This document shows, in pieces, positions 53,062 through 62,629 of a stretch of 64,000 nt of DNA. Each line of letters starts with the position of its first letter. The first letter of the stretch is position 1. The notes under the pieces were generated by a model. The model saw only the letters and a list, made by a program, of their open reading frames with translations. It made no database searches and had not been told where the DNA came from. The stretch is from Petrimonas mucosa (GTDB lineage: Bacteria; Bacteroidota; Bacteroidia; Bacteroidales; Dysgonomonadaceae): the NCBI RefSeq assembly GCF_900095795.1, contig NZ_LT608328.1, positions 3,465,001-3,529,000 on the forward strand, in the 5' to 3' direction. The translations under genes and the position numbers were made by a program.

Positions 53062-54204
53062 CTACGAAGCAGTTTTTTTCTTCAGATGATACGTTTCATC
53101 AAAGTTCTCATGTCTGGAAAGCAGTGTCCAGATAACGGTAAGCATCTCCCGGGCAACGGCTACGATAATGGCGTTATGATGTTTTTTCATCCCTTTCAAA
53201 TGCCAAAACCGGAAGTAAAACACCGAACCTTTCGTTCGGGCAGCACCATTGGCACATTCCATCAAGGCTTTACGCAGATACTTGTTCCCGTGTGTTATTT
53301 GGCGGCTCTTAATTTTTCCTGCGCTTTCATCATTGCGCGGTCGGAGTCCTGCCCATGACACCAGGGCTGCTGCAGTAGCAAAAAGTTCCATATTATCGCC
53401 TATTTCCGAAATGATAATGGCTGCCGAGACAAGCTTTATACCCGGCACGGTCAGTAAAAACGAGAAGGCTTCGGGGTAGAGTTGATTGCACATGCGCACC
53501 ATGGCATCAAGGCATTGTTGTTTTTGGAGTTGAAGCATGTCAAAGCTTTGAGTGTACTGCTGCAATAAATCGCTGTCACTTTCACAAATACACCCTTCCA
53601 ATGCCTCGTGTACGGCTGATTTCCCGTATCGGTTAACCGTGCGTCCATGAATGAGTTTGACCAGCGCATCGGCTGATGTCTCTCCCGCAATCAGGGCATC
53701 CACTACTTTACGGTAACTCTTGCTTTTGGTACGTGAAACATAATTGCTCAAACGAATGTTGCAGCGTTGTAGAAGCATGTCGATACGTTGCTCGCAGCGA
53801 ACCAAATCTTTGTTTATCTCGTTAATGCGACGCCCATATTGACGAAGTCGCTGAATGTTCCCGTCCGGAACAAAACTGTCTCTGACTAATTCTTTAAGCA
53901 ACGCGGTTGCAATCCATTGCGCGTCCTTCACATCGCTCTTGCGTCCGGGCAATTGTTTAAGAAACTGAGGGTTTACCAGATGAAGAGAGAAATCGTTTTC
54001 AAGCAACCGCCAAATCGGAATCCAATAAATACCGGTACTTTCCATACAAATATCACTCACGTAATGTGTATGCAGTACAGAGGACATTCGTTTTATTTCA
54101 CGTGTAGTTACACCAAATTTTTCTTCTGTCTTTTTGCCTTGTTCGTCCAAAATGCACATAAATATGCTATCTTTGTGGATGTCGAGACCGCTGACTGTTC
54201 TCAT
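53062..54204 (-). CDS. IS110-family (RuvC-like DEDD) transposase
   Basis: A 380-residue recombinase. The RuvC-like N-terminal domain starts VSGLDIHKDSIFMCILDEQG (first Asp), has DICMESTGIYWIPIWRLLEN (Glu) and GRKSDVKDAQWIATALLKEL (Asp pair). A helical middle part leads to the C-terminal domain with LLTVPGIKLVSAAIIISEIG, ALVSWAGLRPRNDESAGKIK and HGNKYLRKALMECANGAART, where the catalytic Ser lies. IS110 elements lack terminal repeats, so the ends were not set. The gene is intact. Confidence 0.94.
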   Translation of the reverse strand: MRTVSGLDIHKDSIFMCILDEQGKKTEEKFGVTTREIKRMSSVLHTHYVSDICMESTGIYWIPIWRLLENDFSLHLVNPQFLKQLPGRKSDVKDAQWIATALLKELVRDSFVPDGNIQRLRQYGRRINEINKDLVRCEQRIDMLLQRCNIRLSNYVSRTKSKSYRKVVDALIAGETSADALVKLIHGRTVNRYGKSAVHEALEGCICESDSDLLQQYTQSFDMLQLQKQQCLDAMVRMCNQLYPEAFSFLLTVPGIKLVSAAIIISEIGDNMELFATAAALVSWAGLRPRNDESAGKIKSRQITHGNKYLRKALMECANGAARTKGSVFYFRFWHLKGMKKHHNAIIVAVAREMLTVIWTLLSRHENFDETYHLKKKTAS

Positions 54205-54290
54205 AAAAGATAAAATTTTAAAAGTGAAACAATTGTGCCTTTAAGCACCTTTATCATCTATCAATAGTTCGTTAAAAATATAGTTTGGAG

Positions 54291-55502
54291 TCAAGCAGCA
54301 CTTGCTGCAAACTCAATGAGTTCCTTGACAAGTTTATCATTTAATCTTCTGTTCGGTTTAATGCCGGACACGCAAATAAATCGTTCAAGCAAGTAGGCGT
54401 TGTGTATCATCGTTTTACATGATGCCATCGAAAAAGGAATACCTCTTTCCCTTGCCAGCACCTTTGCCAGGTTTATTGAGGTAAGAGACGCATTAAAGTT
54501 GAACGATAGCTTTGCTACGTCCCTTGCCTGCGATTGCATCAGTCCTGTGAAGCCTTTGGCATCCCTGAAGCAAAACTCGATCTGAAAACGGGTGCGGTAA
54601 AATTCTATAACATCTTTTCCACTCATCTCAGGATTGGTAGAGAAGAACAGTTTGGGATTTTTCCCATCCTTGGAATACCAGATGACAAGCCTGACCATCT
54701 GTTTAAATGATTTGGAATAGGCTACCAAGGTGTAGAGATCACCGTTATCAATATTGATCTTTTGCACTCTGGTTGTATCCAGGTTGGCCATGTCAATCTT
54801 TCCGTCGTAGAGTTTAGGCCTGCCTTTCTTGCCTGTCGGTTTCTGCAGTGTTGGATAATAAAGTGCGGCGTCATCCCTGAAACGGCTGACCAGATCAAAC
54901 TTCATCTCTTGCAGACCCGTAACGAAGTTGTTCTTTGCGAAGTAGGCATCAGCAACCACGTGACGGCTTGCCCGATGGAGTTTCTCCTGCATCGATTTAA
55001 GGACCAAAAGGTACCAGTCAATCAGGTTGGCATCACGACTCTCCAGGGTTTGACGGTCCGGAGTCTGAACGGCCTGTAGACTGATGCAATCCTTGTTGTC
55101 GACGTCTATAAGGCCCACTCCCAGGATTTCCAATCCTCTTTTCGCCTGACCGGCTGCACCCGACCAGAAGTAACCAATCCAAGGGGTATTCTTTCCTGAT
55201 TTGGATATATAACTGGGATCAATGGCAATTGCCTTGCGATCTCCGGTTAATACCCTATCAGACAAAGACAAGTTAAACTCCAGCCAATCAAAATCCTTCG
55301 AGAAGTTCTGGCGAAATCGCTGTTCACACGACTTGCCATATCTCCCCAATTGTAGGAAATTAATCCTGCCGGGAATGACCAGATACAAAATAAGCGTCTC
55401 CATAAGGAATGATTTGAAACTTTTGTTTAACTTCGTAGTTAGTTCACCTAGAACATCACTACAGATACCTTTATATTGGTTAAGTATGCTGGTTCTATCC
55501 AT
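54291..55502 (-). CDS. DDE transposase, IS4-like
   Basis: A 403-residue transposase. Acidic residues lie in RKAIAIDPSYISKSGK (first Asp) and HVVADAYFAKNNFV (second Asp); YRTRFQIEFCFRDAKG fits the Y-(2)-R-(3)-E-(6)-K signature of IS4-type enzymes. The N-terminal part (MDRTSILNQYKGICSDVLGE) differs from the other IS4 proteins in the window. It follows the IS110-type gene by 86 bp on the same strand. I could not find matching terminal repeats, so the IS boundaries are open. Confidence 0.85.
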   Translation of the reverse strand: MDRTSILNQYKGICSDVLGELTTKLNKSFKSFLMETLILYLVIPGRINFLQLGRYGKSCEQRFRQNFSKDFDWLEFNLSLSDRVLTGDRKAIAIDPSYISKSGKNTPWIGYFWSGAAGQAKRGLEILGVGLIDVDNKDCISLQAVQTPDRQTLESRDANLIDWYLLVLKSMQEKLHRASRHVVADAYFAKNNFVTGLQEMKFDLVSRFRDDAALYYPTLQKPTGKKGRPKLYDGKIDMANLDTTRVQKINIDNGDLYTLVAYSKSFKQMVRLVIWYSKDGKNPKLFFSTNPEMSGKDVIEFYRTRFQIEFCFRDAKGFTGLMQSQARDVAKLSFNFNASLTSINLAKVLARERGIPFSMASCKTMIHNAYLLERFICVSGIKPNRRLNDKLVKELIEFAASAA

Positions 55503-55607
55503 CTTTATTAGGTTTTGATCAGCTATAAAGATACTGATAATCAGCTACTTAACCATCTTTTTTATGTTAAACTATGTTATGTAAATCATTGAATTTTAAT
55601 TGGTTAA

Positions 55608-55640
55608 TTGAATATTTACCGAAGTATTGATGTAAGTTTG
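55608..55640 (+). promoter_or_regulatory. Putative promoter of the XRE regulator pair
   Basis: TAAGTTTG (55633-55640) matches the -7 consensus exactly, with TTG (55608-55610) 22 bp upstream as a weak -33 box. Two direct repeats TTAACATTA (55656-55664 and 55668-55676), one helical turn apart, lie between the promoter and the first gene and could be an operator for the regulators themselves. Confidence 0.45.
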
Positions 55641-55714
55641 TTACACATTATTATTTTAACATTAATCTTAACATTAGTGCAGTGAGAAGAGGTGTTAATG
55701 CGGATAACGCGAAT

Positions 55715-56077
55715 ATGGGTCTTAACCTGCAACGCATCCGGAGATACCTGGGAGTTAAACAGACCACACTTGCAGCTGAACTCGGCATGAGCCAGCCGGA
55801 GATATCGAGGCTCGAACGTCAGAAAGTGATCGACGGAGAGCGGCTGCAGCAGATCTCCGATATACTGGGCATTTCGCCAGAAGTGATCATAACTTTCGAC
55901 GTCAACAAAACCATTTCAACCATCAACGCTTCACCGGCAGGACAAAACAAGAGAGTGACTGGGAAGCCCGACCTGTCTGAGAAGATCGTGGAGCTCTACG
56001 AGCGACTATTGGAGAGTGAACGGGAGAAAGGTAAACTGATGGAGCAACATGGAGAGACATATCGGACGAAAAATTGA
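55715..56077 (+). CDS. XRE-family HTH regulator with C-terminal coiled coil
   Basis: From ATG 55715 this gives 120 residues; a GTG start at 55682 would add 11. The HTH of XRE/Cro type covers about residues 1-60: LNLQRIRRYLGVKQTTLAAE, LGMSQPEISRLERQ and LQQISDILGISPEVIITF. After a linker, LSEKIVELYERLLESEREKG is a likely dimerising helix. The last 29 bp overlap the next gene, so the two are probably translated together. Targets are unknown; the direct repeats upstream suggest self-control. Confidence 0.85.
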   Translation: MGLNLQRIRRYLGVKQTTLAAELGMSQPEISRLERQKVIDGERLQQISDILGISPEVIITFDVNKTISTINASPAGQNKRVTGKPDLSEKIVELYERLLESEREKGKLMEQHGETYRTKN

Positions 56078-56336
56078 GAAGATCCGTCAGCTCCGTGGCA
56101 TGACGCAGAGTGAACTGGGTCAGCTGCTGGGAGTAACCAAACAGGCGGTGTCGAAGATGGAAAAAACAGAACGATGCAAGGAGGAGAAACTGAGAAAGGT
56201 GGCAGCGGCATTGGGGGTAACCCCGGAGGGGCTGAAGAGTTTCAGCGAGGAGAGTATCTTCTACGAACATGAAATTGGGAGGACCATTGAACGGTACGAA
56301 AAGCTTCTGGACCAGATGAAAAGAGAAGAAAAATAA
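56049..56336 (+). CDS. Second XRE-family HTH regulator
   Basis: A 95-residue protein starting inside the previous gene. The HTH is IGRKIEKIRQLRGMTQSELG, QLLGVTKQAVSKMEKTER and LRKVAAALGVTPEGLKSF. The C-terminal helix GRTIERYEKLLDQMKREEK resembles that of the upstream protein (KIVELYERLLESEREK), so the pair looks like an old duplication or a heterodimer. It ends at a bidirectional hairpin facing the PUL on the other strand. Confidence 0.88.
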   Translation: MERHIGRKIEKIRQLRGMTQSELGQLLGVTKQAVSKMEKTERCKEEKLRKVAAALGVTPEGLKSFSEESIFYEHEIGRTIERYEKLLDQMKREEK

Positions 56337-56339
56337 AAA

Positions 56340-56368
56340 GGGCTGCCTCTTGCAGCCCCTTTTATTTT
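56340..56368. terminator. Bidirectional intrinsic terminator
   Basis: GGGCTGC (56340-56346) and GCAGCCC (56352-56358) form a stem with a 5-base loop, preceded by an A run and followed by CTTTTATTTT. It lies in the 52-bp gap between the convergent XRE and PUL operons and can serve both directions. Confidence 0.85.
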
Positions 56369-56388
56369 CCGATTGCTTCTCCTGCCGA

Positions 56389-57432
56389 TTACCAGAAGAT
56401 GGCCTGATCCTCGTCGGGGATGAGGGTACTGATGTTACGCTGCATCAGCATGGTTCCCTTGCACCTGTAGGGGAAGACCATGTTTTGGCTCGAAACCGGA
56501 TCCTTGTAGCGATACTCCATCGTCAGGGTGAAGAAGCGCTTGATGATGTGGGGACGGTCGATATCATACTCCTCCTTGATCTCGTAGGTGGGTTGACCGA
56601 TCACCTCAAACTCCAGTTCAGGATTGTCTGCCCAGAGCTCCAGCTGTCCCCTCTTCAGATAGAGACCGGTCATCTCGCCCGAGATCGGATCTTGGATCTC
56701 GCTCACCTCGTCGGGTGGGAGGAACTTGCACTTCACCTTGAAGTAACCGCGGTTCTCGGCCAACTCTTCGGTGATACCGGCGTAGAAGAAGATGGTGTTC
56801 TCATCCACCACCCTCGCCTCGCGCGTGCTGGCGGTCATGTACTTGGTGGTGTTGTCACCGAAGTAGACATACATGCTGGCGGCATTGTAGATGCCCGAGT
56901 AGTCGTTGAAGGGCATCACCCACAACAGCGCCTTGTGACGCCCCTTGTAGGTGTTCATCGTGTAGGACTTGTCGGGCATGATGGTGAGCGGCAGCACCCA
57001 TTTCTCCACCAGATCCAACCCTTTCAGATTGAAGTTGATGGGGAAGAGTGCCACGTCGGTTCCGGCCGGTATCCGGCAGTTCTTGGAGGGAAGTTCATAG
57101 AAATCCTCCGACAACTGTCTGTAATAGAGGTCGGAGCGACCTGCATACTTGTCGATATTGAGCTGATTCAGTGTATCGTTATCCACATCGATGCGGACCG
57201 AATAGTCGCGATCGTTATTCCTGGATCCGCTCACGATCACCGGAAGCTGGTAGGTCACCTTTACGCTGTCGGGCTGGTACCGCAAGTAGATGACACTTAC
57301 ATCGTCGCGGTTGATGGGCGCCTTCAGCGAGACCATCCGGGTGTACAACTCATTTTCCCACTCGTCGTTGCAGCCGGTTGCCAGAATCAGGAGGCAAAGC
57401 AGCAAGATGCGGTATATGGATATTTGTCTCAT
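56389..57432 (-). CDS. DUF4973/DUF1735-type PUL lipoprotein
   Basis: A 347-residue lipoprotein (LLILATGCNDEWENEL; acidic residues after the Cys suggest surface exposure). An N-terminal DUF1735-like beta domain (DSVKVTYQLPVIVSGSRNND) is followed by a DUF4973-like part (WVMPFNDYSGIYNAASMYVY, ILIFFYAG-like strands, TLTMEYRYKDPVSSQNM). Such proteins follow SusD genes and probably bind glycan. It is the last gene of the second PUL, 24 bp after susD. Confidence 0.82.
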   Translation of the reverse strand: MRQISIYRILLLCLLILATGCNDEWENELYTRMVSLKAPINRDDVSVIYLRYQPDSVKVTYQLPVIVSGSRNNDRDYSVRIDVDNDTLNQLNIDKYAGRSDLYYRQLSEDFYELPSKNCRIPAGTDVALFPINFNLKGLDLVEKWVLPLTIMPDKSYTMNTYKGRHKALLWVMPFNDYSGIYNAASMYVYFGDNTTKYMTASTREARVVDENTIFFYAGITEELAENRGYFKVKCKFLPPDEVSEIQDPISGEMTGLYLKRGQLELWADNPELEFEVIGQPTYEIKEEYDIDRPHIIKRFFTLTMEYRYKDPVSSQNMVFPYRCKGTMLMQRNISTLIPDEDQAIFW

Positions 57433-57456
57433 AGTTCAATTTGCAGTTTAGATAGT

Positions 57457-59481
57457 TTAGTCATACATGGGCCAGCCGGGAGCCTGGGTGAGGCGGGCAT
57501 TGCGTTTCAGTTCATCATACGAAACGGGCCAGAAATATTGTCTCATGGACCATGCGGTCTGTACGCTCGAAACGACAACCTGTTCATAGAAATACTCCCT
57601 GTACTCTCTCGGTACGGTGGTGTTGCAGCCGTAGATCATCTGGCTCTCTTCCTCCGGAGCATCTTTCCAGCGACGCAGGTCGTAATAGCGCTGGTTTTCA
57701 CCCAGGAATTCGATCTGGCGCTCACGCTTGATCTGTTTCCTCAACTCATCCGCACTGGCATAGGGATCGCCGATGCCGATCTCGTCGTAGTTGGGAACCC
57801 CTGCACGGAGACGGACCGGCAGGATGGCCCTCTTCATCTCCTCCACGTCGCGCGACACGTTATAGGTCTCGCTGCCGTCCCACGAGCGGATCTGATAGGT
57901 GGAGGTGAGCTCGTTCAGCGCCTCGGCATACATCAGCAGGATGTCGGCATAACGGATGGCGGGGTCCACCTTCGGATAGTCGGCACCATCCTTGTAGCTC
58001 TCCTTCGGATTGACATACTTCATCATGCCGATGCCGGTGGGGATCCAGCGGTCGTCGGTGCTGACGATCTTGCGCCCATCATCCTCTCCATAGTAGTAGA
58101 AGGTCTGGAAATCGCGATTGTTGGCATCCTTGGCGCTGGTGCAGCTCCAGTTGGCACCGTTGAAGGCGACCGAGGCGTAAAACCGCGGTTCGCGGTTGGC
58201 ATACTCCAGCCAGACATCCTTGCGCAGGAAGGGGTACTCGCCATCGTAGGTGGTGAACCCTTTCGGTGCGGTGGCCCGGTCGAACGGACTGCCGTCGTTC
58301 ATGGCGTAGGCGTCGCACTGCTTGCCGGTGATACCGTGACAGTTCCATCCGCCAGCCTTGGCGACCGGCATCTGGTGACGCGACATCGACTTGATCCCAT
58401 ACTCGTCGTTCAGCTGGTTGTCGCCGCGCGAGAAGATCAGCTCGGGATTCTCGCCCACATAGAGGTCGCCGTTGAAGAGAGCCCGGTAGGAGTCGAGCGG
58501 GTCGATATCCTTCCATCCACCCTCTTTCCAGGTGAGTTCAGAGTAGACGGGATGGTAGGGCGGATCAACCGTCTTGGGATAGGCACCCCATAAGCCGCCA
58601 GTGTTCCGCTTGGGAGAGGTGTAGATCTCGTAGACATTCAACCGGATCACGTCGAGGGCGGCAGCGGCAGCCTTGGCCCACTTCTCCTCGTCGTAGGTGC
58701 TGGAGATGAGCTGGCGCCCCTTGTCATCGGTGAAGGAGGCCATCTCGGGATTGCCGTTCATCAGCGGGCTGGCGCCGTAGAGGTAGGCTTTGGCCCGGAC
58801 GGCCAGTGCGGCACCGCGGGTAGGACGGGAAGCACTGCGCGAGCTCCGTTTCAGCGGCAGCAGTTCGGCAGCCTTCAACATCTGCTCGGAGATGTACTCC
58901 ACACACTCCTCATAGCTGTTTCTCGGATAGGCCAGCTCCTTGTAGGGGGCCTCGTAGTCGAGCCCTTCGTCGGGCAGGATGGGTACCGGGCCATACTTGC
59001 GCAGCAGCAGCCAGTAGAGGTAGCCGCGGATAAAATAGGCCTGCCCCTTCAGGTCGTCGCACATCTCCTCGGTGATCTCCGGACCGGGGTGAACATGCTG
59101 CAGGAAGATGGAGGCCTGACGGATACCTTCGTACGACTGGTCCCACGGACGGGCAATCAGGTCTCTCACGTTGCCGCCATACTGGGGCCCATATTTACCG
59201 AACTTGAAGTCGGAGAAGGTGACACCGGCACCCTTCTCGGTAAAGATCATGTCGTCTGAATAGTTGGTCAGGGTAAAGCGGACGTGGCCGATCTCCAGGT
59301 TATAGGAGAGCAGCTGGTAATAGGCGTTGGCCAGCCACTGCTCGGTATAGTCGCGACTGTTGAAGATGCGCTCCATGTCCTGCCGGTCGTTGAAGTAGCG
59401 ATCCACATTGAGGTAATCGGAACAGGAGACCAGGAAACATCCGATACCGATAATCATGCTGAGAAATATATTCTTTTTCAT
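57457..59481 (-). CDS. SusD/RagB family outer membrane lipoprotein
   Basis: A 674-residue lipoprotein (GIGCFLVSCSDYLNVD). SusD landmarks are YTEQWLANAYYQLLSYNLEI, LKGQAYFIRGYLYWLLLRKY, GAALAVRAKAYLYGASPLMN, YADILLMYAEALNELTSTY and the C-terminal ERQIEFLGENQRYYDLRRW with PVSYDELKRNARLTQAPGWP. It pairs with the SusC protein 11 bp upstream. The codon use is GC-rich enough to leave long open frames on the opposite strand, which are not genes. Confidence 0.97.
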   Translation of the reverse strand: MKKNIFLSMIIGIGCFLVSCSDYLNVDRYFNDRQDMERIFNSRDYTEQWLANAYYQLLSYNLEIGHVRFTLTNYSDDMIFTEKGAGVTFSDFKFGKYGPQYGGNVRDLIARPWDQSYEGIRQASIFLQHVHPGPEITEEMCDDLKGQAYFIRGYLYWLLLRKYGPVPILPDEGLDYEAPYKELAYPRNSYEECVEYISEQMLKAAELLPLKRSSRSASRPTRGAALAVRAKAYLYGASPLMNGNPEMASFTDDKGRQLISSTYDEEKWAKAAAAALDVIRLNVYEIYTSPKRNTGGLWGAYPKTVDPPYHPVYSELTWKEGGWKDIDPLDSYRALFNGDLYVGENPELIFSRGDNQLNDEYGIKSMSRHQMPVAKAGGWNCHGITGKQCDAYAMNDGSPFDRATAPKGFTTYDGEYPFLRKDVWLEYANREPRFYASVAFNGANWSCTSAKDANNRDFQTFYYYGEDDGRKIVSTDDRWIPTGIGMMKYVNPKESYKDGADYPKVDPAIRYADILLMYAEALNELTSTYQIRSWDGSETYNVSRDVEEMKRAILPVRLRAGVPNYDEIGIGDPYASADELRKQIKRERQIEFLGENQRYYDLRRWKDAPEEESQMIYGCNTTVPREYREYFYEQVVVSSVQTAWSMRQYFWPVSYDELKRNARLTQAPGWPMYD

Positions 59482-59492
59482 CTTTCTTCCGT

Positions 59493-62400
59493 TTAGATAT
59501 TGACTGTAAACCCGAATGTCACTGTTTTACCCAACGGATATTTCATACCGTTGGAGCTACCCATCTCCGGATCCCACAACTTGAATTTCGAGAAGGTCAG
59601 CAGGTTCTGACCGATGAAGTGGAACCGGACGCGCTCCATGTACCACCGGGTGGTCAGCGCCTTGGGGAGGGTGTAACCCACCTCCAGCGTCTTCAGGCGC
59701 AGATAGGAGCCGTCGCGCAACCAGTAGGTGGAGGGACGGTAGTTGTTGGCGTTGCCACCGTAGCTGAGACGGGGATAATCGGCATTGGGATCCTCGTTGA
59801 CACCCAGAATCCAGCGGTTGCCTTCTGCCATGTCAGCCAAGATGTTGCCCCATTCGCCGTTGATGAAGGGATAGACGGTGAAGCCGTTGATAAAGAAGTG
59901 GGACTTGCCGGCACCCTGCATGTGAACATTGAAGTCAAATCCGTGCCAGTTGGCCGAAACGCCGAAACCGTAGATCAGGTTGGGACGGGTGGTGGCGCCG
60001 ATGGGCACTACGTCGTCGTCGTTGACGATACCGTCGCCGTTGATATCCTTATACTTGATGTCACCGGGCATCACGTCCATGGCGTTGCCGAAGTCCTGAC
60101 GGGGGCTGTTGCGGATATCCTCATAATCCTTGAAGAGACCGAGGGCAATCAATCCCTTGGCCTGGTCTACCCGGAAACCGGTCCGGCGGAGGTAGGGATA
60201 GCGGTTCACCAGCTCGTCGGCCTCGGTGATCTCGTTGCGGCTGTAGGTGAAGTTACCGCGGACCTGCATCGATACCTCGCCGATCTTATGGTCGAGCTTG
60301 AAGTTTCCGTCGAAACCGTTGTTCTTCACACTTCCGATGTTGGCCGAGGGGTTCTGCCCCTGGATACCCACCATGTCGGGCAGATAGGAGCGAACCATAT
60401 AGATACCGTCGCGCCGCTCGTTGAAGTAGTCTACCGTCAGGCCGAACTTGTCGCCCCAGAGGTAGAGGTCGAGACCCAGGTCATGCTTCTTGGCAATCTC
60501 CCAGGTGACGTTGTTGGAGGATACCCGGGTATAGGTAAGACCGGGATAGCGGAAGGGACTGTTCAGGTCGCCCCAGTTGTAGCCGATCTCCTCGCTGCCT
60601 GCCGGCGTGCTCCGGCTGTAGTTGCCAAAATCGGCCAGGTAGGGGAAGCGGGAGGTAGAGTTGTCGGTTCCCACCTCACCGTAAGAGTAGCGGATCTTGA
60701 GCATGCCGAGCCAGTCGATACGCTCCTGCACAAACGGCTCTTCAGCCACATTCCACGCAGCCGAATAGGAGGGGAAGAAGCCGAACTGGTGCCCCTTGGC
60801 GAAGTTTTCGGAACCGTTGTAGCCGAAGTTGTAGTTGAGCAGGTAGCGGTTCATGTAGCCATAGGAGAAGTTACCGGCCAGACCCTGATGGCGGCGGGCG
60901 ATGCCTGCCATGATGTCGCCACCGATGCTGGAGGTGTTGACATAGTTGTCCTGCGTGTACTTCAGCACGCTACCCACGTTGTGGGCGTCGAAGGTGCGGC
61001 CATAGGAGACCTCCGCCTCGATGAACTCCTTCCGGTCGCCACTGGCCGAGGAGTATTGCGCCAGCAGACGCTCGGGCACCATCCGGTTGAAGACAATGTT
61101 TCCGTTGGTGTCGCGCTGACGCTCGGCACGCCACATCTCGGGGTTCTTCCGCCGCTGGATGTAGTTGTAGTTATAGGTGTCGTAACCGAACCGCCCGATA
61201 AACTTCAGACCCTCGGTGATGAAGTCCAGTTTCTGGTCGAGCGTGATGTTGGAGTTGATGGTGTTCTGCCAGATCTCGCTGTAACCGGTCTGCGTGGCGG
61301 CAATCCAGGGGTTGTAACGCCGCTCAAGCATCTCCGACTCCTCCTGCTGGATCACCGGCACATAGCCGTTGGTGTAGTATACCGGCGTGGAGATGGGGTT
61401 GTAACCGAAGATGGAGTACCAGATGTTGTCTGAGGTGGTACCTGCATGGTTCGACTTCTCCAGGGCTCCGCCGATACCCACTTGGATCAGCGTGGAGGTG
61501 GTGATGTTCATGTCCATGTTGAGGCGGTAGTTGTAACGCTGGTAGTTGGCGTTGGTGTTGTACTCCTTCATGGTCTTGTCGACATTGTACATACCTCCTT
61601 CATCGAGGAAGCTGCCCGAGAGGTAGTAACGTGCCTTGGAGCCACCGCCCTTGGCACTGATGGAGGCGCGGTAGGTGGGTGCGCCATCCTTGAGCAGCAG
61701 ATCCATCCAGTTGACGTTGGGATAGATGTCGGGGTCGAGCTGATCGGCAATCATCATCAGCTCATAGTCGTTATATACCGCTTTCTGGTTGCGGGTAGTG
61801 CGGGCCTCGTTGGCCATGGAGGCGTAGGTGAGCCCGTCCACAAACCGGGGTGTCTTGGTGCGGGTGGTCCAGGTGTACTCGCTCTTGACGTTCACCTCCA
61901 CCTTGCCTTCCGAACCGCGCTTGGTATTGATCAGGATCACGCCGTTGGCACCGCGCGAACCGTAGATGGCGGTTGCCGAGGCATCCTTCAATACGGAGAA
62001 CGACTCTATATCCTCGATGTTAAGTTCATCCATGCTACGCTCAAACCCATCGACCAGGATAAGCGCGCTGGAGCTGCCACCGAAGGTGGAGATACCGCGG
62101 ATCCAGAACTCGGAGGTGTTGGAACCGGGCTGTCCTGACCGCTGCATGGCCATAACACCGGCCACGTTACCGGCCAGCGCGTTGGTCAGACTCGAAACGG
62201 GCGTTTTCAGGGTCCCCACCTCCACGGTGGTGATCGCACCCGTCACGGTCACCTTCTTCTGCGGTCCCACACCGGTAACGGTCACCTCATCGAGGGCAGT
62301 GGCCTTCGATTCCTGCATGATTATATTCAATACGGTGTTTTCATCCTTGACCAGGTGTTCCTGAGTTTCATAGCCGAGATAGGAAAACACAAGGTACTGG

Positions 62401-62606
62401 AAAGCTTCCATCTTGATTTTATAATTTCCGTCGATGTCGGAAGCCACACCCAAACCGGGTTTCTCCTTGACCACAACCGTTGCACCGATCAGTGGTTCAC
62501 CCTTCTCATCGACGATGGTACCGGTAACCTCTACAGTTTTTTGCTGGGCAAAGATGCTCCAGGTGCCGATCACGGTACATACAATAAGTAGGATATATTT
62601 TTTCAT
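59493..62606 (-). CDS. SusC/RagA family TonB-dependent transporter (no STN domain)
   Basis: From ATG 62606 this gives 1037 residues with a signal peptide (KKYILLIVCTVIGTWSIFAQ). It goes straight to the carboxypeptidase-like repeat (VTGTIVDEKGEPLIGATVVV), then the plug (SGQPGSNTSEFWIRGISTFG, SALILVDGFERSMDELNIED, YGSRGANGVILINTKRG) and the barrel, ending VTFGFTVNI. The lack of an STN domain means it is not controlled through FecR, unlike the PUL at 28-49 kb. A start at 62618 adds four residues. Confidence 0.96.
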   Translation of the reverse strand: MKKYILLIVCTVIGTWSIFAQQKTVEVTGTIVDEKGEPLIGATVVVKEKPGLGVASDIDGNYKIKMEAFQYLVFSYLGYETQEHLVKDENTVLNIIMQESKATALDEVTVTGVGPQKKVTVTGAITTVEVGTLKTPVSSLTNALAGNVAGVMAMQRSGQPGSNTSEFWIRGISTFGGSSSALILVDGFERSMDELNIEDIESFSVLKDASATAIYGSRGANGVILINTKRGSEGKVEVNVKSEYTWTTRTKTPRFVDGLTYASMANEARTTRNQKAVYNDYELMMIADQLDPDIYPNVNWMDLLLKDGAPTYRASISAKGGGSKARYYLSGSFLDEGGMYNVDKTMKEYNTNANYQRYNYRLNMDMNITTSTLIQVGIGGALEKSNHAGTTSDNIWYSIFGYNPISTPVYYTNGYVPVIQQEESEMLERRYNPWIAATQTGYSEIWQNTINSNITLDQKLDFITEGLKFIGRFGYDTYNYNYIQRRKNPEMWRAERQRDTNGNIVFNRMVPERLLAQYSSASGDRKEFIEAEVSYGRTFDAHNVGSVLKYTQDNYVNTSSIGGDIMAGIARRHQGLAGNFSYGYMNRYLLNYNFGYNGSENFAKGHQFGFFPSYSAAWNVAEEPFVQERIDWLGMLKIRYSYGEVGTDNSTSRFPYLADFGNYSRSTPAGSEEIGYNWGDLNSPFRYPGLTYTRVSSNNVTWEIAKKHDLGLDLYLWGDKFGLTVDYFNERRDGIYMVRSYLPDMVGIQGQNPSANIGSVKNNGFDGNFKLDHKIGEVSMQVRGNFTYSRNEITEADELVNRYPYLRRTGFRVDQAKGLIALGLFKDYEDIRNSPRQDFGNAMDVMPGDIKYKDINGDGIVNDDDVVPIGATTRPNLIYGFGVSANWHGFDFNVHMQGAGKSHFFINGFTVYPFINGEWGNILADMAEGNRWILGVNEDPNADYPRLSYGGNANNYRPSTYWLRDGSYLRLKTLEVGYTLPKALTTRWYMERVRFHFIGQNLLTFSKFKLWDPEMGSSNGMKYPLGKTVTFGFTVNI

Positions 62607-62629
62607 GTTTTCAGTCAATTAATTGTCAG

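Noticed and set aside
56350-58593. 747-codon open frame on the + strand
   Set aside because: It lies antisense to the SusD and DUF4973-type genes, its translation has no family motif, and it arises from the GC-rich codon use of the real genes.
59619-61433. 604-codon open frame on the + strand, followed by another at 61446-62138
   Set aside because: Antisense to the SusC gene, with low-complexity Val/Gly/Asp-rich translation; shadow frames of a GC-rich gene.
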